Positions 33,808 through 41,886 of a DNA stretch of 64,000 bases are shown here, piece by piece; the first letter of the stretch is position 1; each line of letters starts with the position of its first letter. The stretch comes from Tepidiphilus sp. J10. GTDB taxonomy: Bacteria; Pseudomonadota; Gammaproteobacteria; Burkholderiales; Thiobacillaceae. A model generated the notes under the pieces. That model was not told where the DNA came from and did no database searches. It worked only from the letters and a program-made list of their open reading frames with translations. The translations under genes were made by a program, and so were the position numbers. Location of the stretch: the NCBI GenBank assembly GCA_945897955.1, contig CAMDGQ010000007.1:1-64000 (forward strand), in the 5' to 3' direction.

Positions 33808-34125
33808 ATGCAGGCGATCTGTATTCGATTCTTTGCCCAGGAAGGCATGAAGCACGCCCATCAACTGGTGCATGAATGGCTGTTCCAGCAGGCCGGCGAA
33901 CTGGGCATACCCGGCGGCACGGTATTTCGCGCGGCGGCTGGATTCGGCCGGCATGGCGCGCTGGAGGACGCCTTTTTCGAACTCGCCGGCACGTTGCCGG
34001 AAAGCATCGAGTTCGCCGCCGACGCGGCGCGCATTGCCGCGCTGATTGAGCGCGTCGGCGCGGCGGGACTCAAGCTGGTGTATGTCACGCACCCGGTGAC
34101 AACAGGCGTCACCGGCCAGGCTTGA
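33808..34125 (+). CDS. DUF190 domain protein
   Basis: A 105-residue protein of the DUF190 family: an N-terminal beta strand (AICIRFFAQEG), HQLVHEWLFQQAGELGIPGGTVFRAAAGFG, and a final strand with VYVTHPV. The fold is PII-like (ferredoxin-like) in this family. Such genes very often follow crcB and may regulate or support the fluoride channel, though no mechanism is established. ATG starts just after the crcB stop, so it is probably co-translated. Confidence 0.85.
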   Translation: MQAICIRFFAQEGMKHAHQLVHEWLFQQAGELGIPGGTVFRAAAGFGRHGALEDAFFELAGTLPESIEFAADAARIAALIERVGAAGLKLVYVTHPVTTGVTGQA

Positions 34126-34139
34126 TAGATCAGCCTCGT

Positions 34140-35483
34140 TCAGACATCCAGCAAAGTGATCCAGTGCACCACCGGCACGCTGCTGGCAGCGGCGAGGTGG
34201 CTCTGGCAACCGATATTGGCGCTGGCGATCAGTTCCGGGCCGCGCGCTTGCAGATGCGACAGCTTGCGCTCGCGCAACTGGCCGGACAGTTCCGGCTGCA
34301 GCACCGAGTAGGTGCCGGCTGAACCGCAACACAGATGCGCTTCGTCCACCGGCAATAGTTCAAAGCCGGCGCGGGTCAGGATGCCTTCGATGACGCCGCG
34401 CAGTTTTTGCCCGTGTTGCAGGCTGCAAGGCGGGTGGAAAGCGATGCGGCGGGGTTGCGCGGGCCGCAGGATGCTCAGGTCTTCGTCGCGCAGCACTTCG
34501 GACAGATCGCGCGTCAGTTCAGCCACACGGGCGGCCTTGGCGGCGTAGGCCGGATCGTGGCGCAGATGATGGCCATATTCCTTGACCATGCTGCCGCAGC
34601 CGCTGGCGGTCATCACAATAGCCTCGATGTTCCCCCCGGCGCCGCCCTGAATGAACGGCCACCAGGCGTCGATGTTGCGCCGCATCGCCGCCCTGGCGGC
34701 ATCCGGCGCGGCCAGATGCTGGTCGATGGCGCCGCAGCAGCCGGCATTCGGCGCGACAACCAGGTTGATACCGAGGCGGGCGAGCACGCGTTTGGCGGCA
34801 GCGTTGGTTTCCGGCGCCATCGCCGGTTGCACGCAGCCTTCCAGCACCAGCATGTGGCGGGTCAACGTCGCACTGGCTTCGCGCGCATCGGGCGAATCCT
34901 GAATATCGGTTTGCAGCGAACCGCCACCAGCGCCGTTGTAGCCCGGATGGAGCTTGCGGAATCCGGGATGTGTGCGCTCAGAATCCCCGGATTCCGCTAG
35001 CGCTGCATCCGGGCTACGTGCCGCAGCCGGCACATGTTCGCGCAGAACACCCGGCAACACGCCGCGCACACTTTGCCCGATTTTCAGCAGCGAGCCGAAC
35101 AGCAGCGGCGATTGCAGGCCTTTGCGCAACCCCGCGCGCAGCAGACGTTCCGCCGCCGGGCGCGGGCTGAGTTGCTCGACCACCTCGCGGCCGATGTCGA
35201 TCAGGCGGCCGTATTGCACGCCGGACGGACAGGTGGTTTCGCAGTTGCGGCAACTCAGGCAGCGATCCAGATGTAAACGGGTAACGGCGCTGACCGGCTG
35301 GCCTTCGAACATCTGCTTCATCAGGTAGATGCGGCCGCGCGGCCCGTCGAGTTCGTCGCCGAGCAGTTGATAGGTCGGGCAGGTGGCGTTGCAGAAGCCG
35401 CAATGCACACAGGAACGCAGAATCGCTTCGGCTTCCTGGCCTTGCGCGGTGTCGCGGATGAAGTCGGCAAGCTGGGTTTGCAT
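34140..35483 (-). CDS. glcF: Glycolate oxidase iron-sulfur subunit GlcF, with a repeat-derived insert
   Basis: A 447-residue subunit with two [4Fe-4S] ferredoxin-type motifs, CVHCGFCNATCP and CLSCRNCETTCP, and the two CCG domains (LEGCVQPAMAP..GCCGAIDQH and HPPCSLQHGQK..LCCGSAGTYSVL) typical of GlcF. It transfers electrons from GlcD/GlcE to quinone. Residues about 156-182 are encoded by an 80-bp palindromic repeat (34938-35017) that sits in frame in the linker between the ferredoxin domain and the first CCG domain. Start ATG 35483 overlaps the glcE stop (TGATG). All catalytic motifs remain, so the protein is probably functional. Confidence 0.9.
   Translation of the reverse strand: MQTQLADFIRDTAQGQEAEAILRSCVHCGFCNATCPTYQLLGDELDGPRGRIYLMKQMFEGQPVSAVTRLHLDRCLSCRNCETTCPSGVQYGRLIDIGREVVEQLSPRPAAERLLRAGLRKGLQSPLLFGSLLKIGQSVRGVLPGVLREHVPAAARSPDAALAESGDSERTHPGFRKLHPGYNGAGGGSLQTDIQDSPDAREASATLTRHMLVLEGCVQPAMAPETNAAAKRVLARLGINLVVAPNAGCCGAIDQHLAAPDAARAAMRRNIDAWWPFIQGGAGGNIEAIVMTASGCGSMVKEYGHHLRHDPAYAAKAARVAELTRDLSEVLRDEDLSILRPAQPRRIAFHPPCSLQHGQKLRGVIEGILTRAGFELLPVDEAHLCCGSAGTYSVLQPELSGQLRERKLSHLQARGPELIASANIGCQSHLAAASSVPVVHWITLLDV
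34938..35017. repeat. Palindromic repeat (family A) inside glcF
   Basis: An 80-bp element with perfect 11-bp ends GTAGCCCGGAT (34938-34948) and ATCCGGGCTAC (35007-35017). It contains two opposed copies of the GCATCCGGGCTAC / GCGGAATCCGGG half-unit. Other copies lie at 42659, 42730, 42905, 50075 and 52445, where they are intergenic. Here it is read as protein in frame. Confidence 0.85.
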
Positions 35484-36589
35484 CAGAGACCTTCGTACAG
35501 GCGGCCGGGATTGAAGATGCCAAGTGGATCGAGCGCATGCTTGATGCGCTGCTGCAGCGCCAGCATGGCTGGCGGCAGCGGCTGGAAGATGTCGCCGCTG
35601 CCCGCGTGATTGCGGAACAGCGTGGCATGGCCGCCGAGCGCGTTGACCCGTTGCCTGATTGTTTGGGCAGCATGATCCGTAGCCAGCCAGCGCTGCGCGC
35701 CGGACCATTCGATCAACTCGTCGCCCGGCAGATTCAGTGCCGGCGCGGCGGGCGGCAGAGAAATACGCCAGAGCGGCAGATTGGTCTGGAAGAAGGGTAG
35801 TGTCTGGTCGCGCGCGGCAGCCCAGACCGCCGGATCGGCGGCCTCGCCACCGAGCGAGTCGGAGGCCATTTCAACGCAACGCGTACTGGCCGACAGGCGG
35901 AGATACAAGCGGCCATCGAGTTCCAGGCTGGCGCTGATCGGCATCTGTGGGGCGGTATTCGTAGGGCGGAAAAGCGGCTTTATCGCGCCTTCCGCCGGAA
36001 GTTGGGACGCCCATTCGGCGGAAGGCGCCTGGCGGCTTTTCCGCCCTACGTTCTCAAACACCAATGTGCGTTCACAGGCCGGGCGCGGCAGCACTTTCAC
36101 CGACACTTCCAGCAGCACGCCGAGCGTGCCCAGCGCGCCGACCATCAGGCGCGAGACATCGTAGCCGGCGACGTTTTTCATGACCTGGCCACCCAGGCGC
36201 AACACCTCGCCGCGCCCGTTGAGCAGTTTGACGCCGAGCACCGCGTCGCGCACCGAACCGCCCCAGGGCCGGCGCGGACCGGACAGGCCGGCGGCGACCA
36301 TGCCGCCGAAAGTGGCATGCTCGGAAAAGTGCGGCGGTTCGAACGGCAGCATCTGGTTATTGGCCGCCAATGCGGCTTCTATTTCCGCCAGCGGGGTGCC
36401 GGCGCGCGCGGTGATGACCAGTTCGGTCGGCTCATAGGCGACGATGCCGCGATGGCCGGACACCTCCAACCGTTCGCCGGCGCAGGCGGCGCCATAAAAG
36501 GCTTTGCTGCCGCCGCCGACGATGCACAAGGGCGCGCGGCGGGAGGCGGCCTGCTTGACCTGCTCGATCAGTTCGGTTTCGAGAGACAT
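35483..36589 (-). CDS. glcE: Glycolate oxidase FAD-binding subunit GlcE, with a repeat-derived insert
   Basis: A 368-residue FAD-binding (PCMH-type) subunit. Seen are GGGSKAFYGA, FGGMVAAGLSGPRRPWGGSVRDAVLGV, GGQVMKNVAGYDVSRLMVGALGTLGVLLEVSVKVLPRP (nucleotide-binding lobe) and a C-terminal domain ending RIKHALDPLGIFNPGRLY. Residues about 181-210 come from an 89-bp palindromic repeat (35961-36049) placed in frame between TLVFEN and PQMPISAS. An unrelated repeat interrupts glcF. ATG 36589 overlaps the glcD stop; a TTG one codon earlier is possible. Confidence 0.88.
   Translation of the reverse strand: MSLETELIEQVKQAASRRAPLCIVGGGSKAFYGAACAGERLEVSGHRGIVAYEPTELVITARAGTPLAEIEAALAANNQMLPFEPPHFSEHATFGGMVAAGLSGPRRPWGGSVRDAVLGVKLLNGRGEVLRLGGQVMKNVAGYDVSRLMVGALGTLGVLLEVSVKVLPRPACERTLVFENVGRKSRQAPSAEWASQLPAEGAIKPLFRPTNTAPQMPISASLELDGRLYLRLSASTRCVEMASDSLGGEAADPAVWAAARDQTLPFFQTNLPLWRISLPPAAPALNLPGDELIEWSGAQRWLATDHAAQTIRQRVNALGGHATLFRNHAGSGDIFQPLPPAMLALQQRIKHALDPLGIFNPGRLYEGL
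35961..36049. repeat. Palindromic repeat (family B) inside glcE
   Basis: An 89-bp element with perfect 15-bp ends GTAGGGCGGAAAAGC (35961-35975) and GCTTTTCCGCCCTAC (36035-36049) and an inner pair CGCCTTCCGCC / GGCGGAAGGCG. It differs at 8 of 89 positions from the intergenic copy at 38049-38137. It is translated in frame within glcE. Confidence 0.88.
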
Positions 36590-38040
36590 CAAAACCTCGG
36601 CAATTCAGGAAACGGCAGCGCGCCGCCATGCACATGCATGCGGCCCATTTCGGCGCAGCGATGCAGCGTCGGCACGGCCTTGCCGGGGTTGAGCAGGCCG
36701 GCCGGATCGAATGCGGCCTTGATGGCGTGAAACTGCGAGAGTTCTTCCGGCGTGAACTGGCTGCATGCCGCGTCCAGCTTCTCGACGCCGATGCCGTGCT
36801 CGCCGGTGACCGTGCCGCCGACTTCGACGCACAGCTTCAGGATGTCGGTGCCAAAGGCTTCGGCGCGATGCAGTTCATCCGGCTGGTTGGCGTCGAACAG
36901 GATCAGCGGATGCAGATTGCCGTCGCCGGCATGGAACACGTTGGCGACGCGCAGGCCGTATTGCGTGGACAGTTCGCCGATGCGGCCAAGCACGCGCGCC
37001 AGATGCTGACGCGGAATGGTGCCGTCCATGCAGTAGTAATCCGGCGAGATGCGCCCCACCGCCGGGAACGCGCCCTTGCGGCCGGCCCAGAATTTCAGGC
37101 GCTGCGCCTCGTCCTCCGCCGTGCGCACCTCGGTCGCGCCGGCATCGAGCAATACCGCGCGCAGGGCCAGAATCTGCTCGGATACCTCGGCGTTGGAGCC
37201 ATCCAGCTCGCACAACAAAATGGCCGCCGCATCGACCGGATAACCGGCATGCACGAAGTCCTCGGCGGCGCGGATAGACAGGTTGTCCATCATTTCCAGT
37301 CCGGCCGGCAGGATGCCGGCGCCGATAATTTTCGCCACCGCCGCGCCCGCTGTTTCCACCGAGTCGAACGCCGCCAGCACAACTTGCGCGCGTTCCGGCT
37401 TGACCAGCAGTTTGACGGTGACTTCGACGACGATGCCGAGCAGACCCTCCGAACCGGTCATCAGCGCAAGCAGGTCGTAGCCGGGGCTATCAAGCCCCTG
37501 CAAGCCGATGTCGAGCAATTCGCCATCGATGGTCAGCACCTTCAGGGCCAGCACGTTATGCACGGTCAGGCCGTATTTCAGGCAATGCACGCCGCCGGAG
37601 TTTTCCGCGACATTGCCGCCGATGGAACAGGCGATCTGCGACGACGGGTCGGGCGCGTAATACAGGCCGAGATGCGCGACGGCCTCGGAAATGGCCAGGT
37701 TGCGCACGCCCGGCTGCACCCGCGCCAGTCGATTTTCCGCGTCGATCTCCAGAATGCGGTTGAAGCGGGCCAGCGACAGAATCACGCCATTGGCCAGCGG
37801 CAGCGCGCCGCCCGACAAACCGGTACCGGCGCCGCGCGCGACCACCGGCACGTTGTGCTGGCGACAAGCCCGCAACACCGCTTGCGCCTGCTCCAGCGTC
37901 TCCGGCAGGCATACCGCCAGCGGCACTTGCCGATAGGCGGAAAGCCCGTCGCATTCGTAGGGGCGCAGCGCCTCGGGTTCGATCAGCAACGATTGCGGCG
38001 GCAGCGCGGTTTTCAGCGCAGTGATGAAGGTAGGCGTCAT
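36589..38040 (-). CDS. glcD: Glycolate oxidase FAD-linked subunit GlcD
   Basis: A 483-residue catalytic flavoprotein that oxidises glycolate (or D-lactate-type 2-hydroxy acids) to glyoxylate. The PCMH FAD motif is VPVVARGAGTGLSGGALPLANGVILSLARFN; CSIGGNVAENSGGVHCLKYG and the C-terminal HAGDGNLHPLILFD and GEHGIGVEK motifs are intact. Upstream lie a family-B repeat and the DUF1537 kinase gene; downstream glcE and glcF overlap. A full glycolate oxidase is therefore encoded, presumably feeding glyoxylate metabolism. Confidence 0.93.
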   Translation of the reverse strand: MTPTFITALKTALPPQSLLIEPEALRPYECDGLSAYRQVPLAVCLPETLEQAQAVLRACRQHNVPVVARGAGTGLSGGALPLANGVILSLARFNRILEIDAENRLARVQPGVRNLAISEAVAHLGLYYAPDPSSQIACSIGGNVAENSGGVHCLKYGLTVHNVLALKVLTIDGELLDIGLQGLDSPGYDLLALMTGSEGLLGIVVEVTVKLLVKPERAQVVLAAFDSVETAGAAVAKIIGAGILPAGLEMMDNLSIRAAEDFVHAGYPVDAAAILLCELDGSNAEVSEQILALRAVLLDAGATEVRTAEDEAQRLKFWAGRKGAFPAVGRISPDYYCMDGTIPRQHLARVLGRIGELSTQYGLRVANVFHAGDGNLHPLILFDANQPDELHRAEAFGTDILKLCVEVGGTVTGEHGIGVEKLDAACSQFTPEELSQFHAIKAAFDPAGLLNPGKAVPTLHRCAEMGRMHVHGGALPFPELPRF

Positions 38041-38048
38041 CTTGAAAA

Positions 38049-38137
38049 GTAGGGCGGAAAAGCGGCTTCATCGCGCCTTCCGCCGGAAGGTGGGACATTC
38101 ATTCGGCGAAAGGCGCCTATCGGCTTTTCCGCCCTAC
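38049..38137. repeat. Palindromic repeat (family B), intergenic copy
   Basis: An 89-bp copy with the same 15-bp perfect ends as the glcE copy and eight internal differences. It fills the gap between glcD and the DUF1537 kinase gene and may form a long hairpin in the transcript. Confidence 0.88.
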
Positions 38138-38161
38138 GAGGGTTGCTTTGCATGGTTTCGA

Positions 38162-39514
38162 TTATGGCAAAACCGGTGCCGAAAGCCGCTGATATGCCGT
38201 CGCCAGCGCGGCGTCGTCGCCGACGTTGCCTGGGAAGATCACCACCGGCAGGTTCGGGTAGCGAGGATGCTCGGCCGGGCAACGCACCACCGAGCAGCCG
38301 GGCAGGATCTGGCCGAGCACGGTGGAGGTGCGCAGCGCGAGTCCATCCGACAGCACATCGTTGGAGGTGATGCCGCCCTTGCTGATCAGAAAGCCAAGTG
38401 TGGTCGGCAGGCCGCGCACGACGTCCATCAAAAAGGCCGACACCGCTTCGCCGAAGGCCAGGCGCGTCGCTTGGTCGGGGAACTGGCGCTCGACGCGGCT
38501 GGTGTAGATAGCCGGAGTGCGGCCTTGAGCATGCGCGACCTCCGCCTGAGCAAGTATTTCGGTCAGCAATTTTTCGCGCTCGATCTCGATCCGGTCGACA
38601 TCGACTTCCAGCGGCACGATGCCGGGCTGTTCGAGCAGGATGGCGAGTTGCGCGGTGGTCTTCTTGACGTGAGAACCGACGATGACCGCACCCGCGCATT
38701 GGCCAGATTCGTTATTTCGGACATAGGCATGCATCGCCTCGGCTGGCACCGGTTGCGGCGGCAGTTTGGCCAGCGCGGTAAGCAGGCTGGCGGCGGAGCG
38801 GAACAGGAAACGCTTGCCCTGCCGCGCGGCGGCGGTAAGCTGTTCGGCAAAATGATTCAGATCGGCCTGGGTTTCGGCATCGACTACGCAACAGCGGTTG
38901 CCGTGCAAGGCCAGCAGACGCGCTGATACATCGCCGCGCACGTCGTTCAGCACAAAGCGTTCGACCTCGCTCGCCTTGATCCGGCCGGCGGTCTTTTCTT
39001 CGACGTAATCCGGCAGGTAGCTGTGCCGGTAGCCGAACACCGAGTCGCGCGCAAATTCGGTTTCGGCAACCGGCGTCGGCACGCCATTGACGATGAGGTA
39101 ATGAATACTGTCGCGCGTGAAGCGGCCGCCTTCGAAGAAGGCCGGGGTCAGGAAATGTGCATCGAAGCTTGCCCCCTCCCGGCCCAGTTCTTCCGCCATC
39201 ACATCGGTTTCCACCGGGTAATGGCCACGCAACGTCGAGTCCGACCGGCTGACGAAGATCGGGTTGAACAGCGCCCCCCCCGCCGCCAGATCGGCCAGCG
39301 CCAGTTTGATGTTCTGGCACACCTCGCGAGTTACCGAAGCCGCGCGCGCCGCGTCCATGCCGCGCGTGTTGGTCAGCACGAAGAACAGGGGTGACGCATC
39401 GAGCAACGCGGCCTGCAACGTGACGGCATCCCAGCGCGTCAACAACTGGCAGGAATGCACGGTCTGCGAGCCGGTCGGGTCGTCGTCGAGAACGATGATT
39501 TTGGTTCGGGTCAT
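38162..39514 (-). CDS. Four-carbon acid sugar kinase family protein (DUF1537, OtnK/DtnK-like)
   Basis: A 450-residue kinase. The N-terminal domain starts IIVLDDDPTGSQTVHS with the conserved DDPTGS motif and contains FVSRSDSTLRGHYPVE; the C-terminal nucleotide-binding domain has FLISKGGITSNDVLSDG. Known members phosphorylate 3- or 4-keto acid sugars (threonate, erythronate or 2-oxo-tetronate derivatives). ATG 39514 gives the right N-terminus. It lies between the transketolase-like gene and glcDEF in one transcription direction. The companion dehydrogenase or isomerase of known pathways is absent, so the substrate is open. Confidence 0.85.
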   Translation of the reverse strand: MTRTKIIVLDDDPTGSQTVHSCQLLTRWDAVTLQAALLDASPLFFVLTNTRGMDAARAASVTREVCQNIKLALADLAAGGALFNPIFVSRSDSTLRGHYPVETDVMAEELGREGASFDAHFLTPAFFEGGRFTRDSIHYLIVNGVPTPVAETEFARDSVFGYRHSYLPDYVEEKTAGRIKASEVERFVLNDVRGDVSARLLALHGNRCCVVDAETQADLNHFAEQLTAAARQGKRFLFRSAASLLTALAKLPPQPVPAEAMHAYVRNNESGQCAGAVIVGSHVKKTTAQLAILLEQPGIVPLEVDVDRIEIEREKLLTEILAQAEVAHAQGRTPAIYTSRVERQFPDQATRLAFGEAVSAFLMDVVRGLPTTLGFLISKGGITSNDVLSDGLALRTSTVLGQILPGCSVVRCPAEHPRYPNLPVVIFPGNVGDDAALATAYQRLSAPVLP

Positions 39515-39580
39515 ATTCAATTCCGTAGATTGCGCCGTGCGCACCCATGTTGTGAACCGGTGCGCACGGCGCACCTGCGA

Positions 39581-41794
39581 TTAACCCAATAGCGCCATCG
39601 CCCGTGCCGCCATCGCCTCGCCGGTCAAGCCGTTGAAGGCCATGATTTCGCCCGGGCTGGCGGTGGTTTCGCCGCGCTTCCAGGCCATCACGTCACGGCG
39701 AGCGGCGCGGGTGCGCAGCATGATCGGCTCCAGCGGTCCGGACGGGCCGCCGGTGACGCCGATCAATGCATCCGCATCGAACAAGGCGTTGAAATGGTCG
39801 TCATCCATGAACGCGTTGTCGGGTTCGGACACCGTGTCCCAGGCCACATCGGTCGGACGATACAGCCGGCGCGGGTTGGCGGCGCTGACGATGCGCACCT
39901 TGTGGCCGGCGGCTTCCAGCTTGTCCTTCGCCTCGAACACCGGCAGCAGAACCATGTCGCCGGTAACCGCGAACACCACCGTCTTGTCTCCCTTGTCACT
40001 TTCGTACAGCGTGATCGCGCCACGTTCGATGCCCGCGCGCGCCTGCTCCAGCGTCGTGTACACCGGCAGCGGCGACTTCGAGGCGATGATCGCGATGCCC
40101 TTGTTGTGCGTGCCCAGCGCCCAGTCATAAGCGACCTGGATCTGGTTGGCGTCGCACGGGAACAGCGGATAGACATTGCCGTTACGCATTTGCGCGGCGA
40201 AGTAGTTCTCGATTTCCGGACGTTGATGGGTCCACCCGTTGCGGCCCTGTTCCAGCGCACCGGCGGTAAACATGCAGATGAACGATGGCGTCTTGCGGCG
40301 CAGTTCGGCCATCGCCTGCGTCACTGTCTGCACGATCGGCCAGCCGTTGATCGCGAAGCTCTCGTAAGAAAGCCAGATCGAACGTGCGCCGAACAGCGCC
40401 ATGCCGGCGGCCAGACCCGCACAGGCGTCCTCGTTGAGCGGCTCGTAAACCTGGCCGTTCGGCTCCTGGTGATACAGCGGATCGTCCACCGGGTGGCGAA
40501 TCTTCAGCGCGACGTTGATGTTGGCCATTGCACTGGCTTCATTGCCGTCGGCATTGGTCACCACAAAATACGGATCGCTCTGGCCGACCGCCGCGACCAG
40601 CGCGCCGAAGGCGGTCGCCGGCACCTGTTTCTCGCCCGGCTCGAAGGCGCGAATCGGCAATTCGGGCAACGGCACGATGTCCAGTACATGCTCGGTCACC
40701 GCCGTCTTCGCGGCCGGCCCGCCGCCGGCGCGGCTGAAGTTGTCGCGCACCAGTTGCCAGGCTTCGGGGCTGATCGCACGGCGTTGCAGGCCGGCGACGA
40801 TATGCTCGGCATCCAGCGTGTCAGCCGGATACAGGTTGTGCGCCTTGGCGCCAACCTTGTGTACGCCGGCGCCCTTCAACTGCTTCAGGATCAGCACCGT
40901 GCGCTTGCCGCCCAGCGCGCTCTTCGCGGCGCCATCGGCTGCCTGCAACACCGCAGCGGCGAAGGCCTGGCGGCGATCGAAGGAGAACGCGGTGCTGTCA
41001 ACGTAGGCGCCAACCTGGTCGCGATCATCGAAATTCTTGGCATCGACCAGGAACACGTTTTCGAAACCGTGGCCCTTCCAGTAGGCCGTCATCTCGGCAT
41101 TGCTCCAGGTCGTACACATTGAATGGTGTTCCTGGCTGTAGCCGTTCCAGATCAGCACCGGCAGGAAGTTGGTCACCTTCGGATAAGCGGTATTGAAATG
41201 CATCATCGAATTCAGAATGTACGGCTCGCCCATGCCGCCGTCGCCGATGGTCACCGGGAACAGCGTGCCGGGATGCAGCAGCGCGCCGGCCATGGCGAAA
41301 TGCTGGCCCTGGCCGAGCGGACCGGCGGGCGCGAGCAGACCGGGAATGGCGCCGGACAGGTGGCCAAGCAGGCCATGCTTTTCGCGGAAGCGCTCGCGCA
41401 GTTGATCAACGGTCTTGATCCCCATCTCTTCCAGCGAGCGGTCGAGGAACATCGCGGAATAGAAACCGGGTGCGTGGTGGCCGACCTCGGTGACGATATT
41501 GGTATGGCCCAGCATGACCAGCGCGGCATAGGCCTCGGCGCTGGAGGCGAATCCGCCGGGGTGGCCGGAAGCCTTCGCGCCGCAGATTTGCAGGGTCAGA
41601 TAGCGCAGTGCGTCGGCCGCGAGCAGCGTCTGATAGGCGGCGGCGGATGAGTTGGCGCTCTTGATCGACTTGGCATTGGCGGCGATTGCCGGCTCGGCGG
41701 CCAGATCGGCAAAACCAGGCCAGGCCGGTCCGTAGTATTGAATGCCTGCGCAGAATTCAGGGGCGAGATTGGCGGGGAGAGTGGTGGCGTTCAT
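39581..41794 (-). CDS. Thiamine-diphosphate enzyme, transketolase-like with phosphoketolase-like features
   Basis: A 737-residue ThDP enzyme. Transketolase features: ASGHPGGFASSAEAY, GDGGMGEPYILNSMMHFN and a C-terminal transketolase domain (KVRIVSAANPRRLYRP). Phosphoketolase-like features: SYESFAINGWPIVQ, GRNGWTHQRPEIENYF, FPCDANQIQVAYDWAL and AIIASKSPLPV, which recall NGFTHQDPG and PVDANSL of that family. The length lies between transketolase (about 660) and phosphoketolase (about 790). GGAG stands six bases before the ATG. It heads the operon with the DUF1537 kinase and glcDEF. Substrate not assignable from the sequence. Confidence 0.8.
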   Translation of the reverse strand: MNATTLPANLAPEFCAGIQYYGPAWPGFADLAAEPAIAANAKSIKSANSSAAAYQTLLAADALRYLTLQICGAKASGHPGGFASSAEAYAALVMLGHTNIVTEVGHHAPGFYSAMFLDRSLEEMGIKTVDQLRERFREKHGLLGHLSGAIPGLLAPAGPLGQGQHFAMAGALLHPGTLFPVTIGDGGMGEPYILNSMMHFNTAYPKVTNFLPVLIWNGYSQEHHSMCTTWSNAEMTAYWKGHGFENVFLVDAKNFDDRDQVGAYVDSTAFSFDRRQAFAAAVLQAADGAAKSALGGKRTVLILKQLKGAGVHKVGAKAHNLYPADTLDAEHIVAGLQRRAISPEAWQLVRDNFSRAGGGPAAKTAVTEHVLDIVPLPELPIRAFEPGEKQVPATAFGALVAAVGQSDPYFVVTNADGNEASAMANINVALKIRHPVDDPLYHQEPNGQVYEPLNEDACAGLAAGMALFGARSIWLSYESFAINGWPIVQTVTQAMAELRRKTPSFICMFTAGALEQGRNGWTHQRPEIENYFAAQMRNGNVYPLFPCDANQIQVAYDWALGTHNKGIAIIASKSPLPVYTTLEQARAGIERGAITLYESDKGDKTVVFAVTGDMVLLPVFEAKDKLEAAGHKVRIVSAANPRRLYRPTDVAWDTVSEPDNAFMDDDHFNALFDADALIGVTGGPSGPLEPIMLRTRAARRDVMAWKRGETTASPGEIMAFNGLTGEAMAARAMALLG

Positions 41795-41830
41795 GGCGGG
41801 CTCCAGGGGGTTTCAGTGGCGATGGGAAAT

Positions 41831-41859
41831 ACTGTACAGAAACAATCAACTTTTCACAA
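41831..41859 (-). promoter_or_regulatory. Promoter candidate of the transketolase-kinase-glcDEF operon
   Basis: On the minus strand TTGTGA (41859-41854) and TACAGT (41836-41831) are 17 bases apart, each matching the sigma-70 consensus at four of six positions. Transcription would start near 41824, 30 bases before the ATG. The -35 box overlaps the TTTTCACAATG half-site shared with the IclR palindrome. Confidence 0.45.
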
Positions 41860-41869
41860 TGCAGATTAC

Positions 41870-41886
41870 GTTTCATAATGTGAAAC
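41870..41886. promoter_or_regulatory. IclR-type operator candidate
   Basis: Palindrome GTTTCATAATGTGAAAC (6-bp perfect arms, 5-base centre) directly abuts the iclR-like start codon. A related half-site TTTTCACAATG lies at 41851-41861. It probably mediates autoregulation and control of the divergent operon. Confidence 0.6.
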
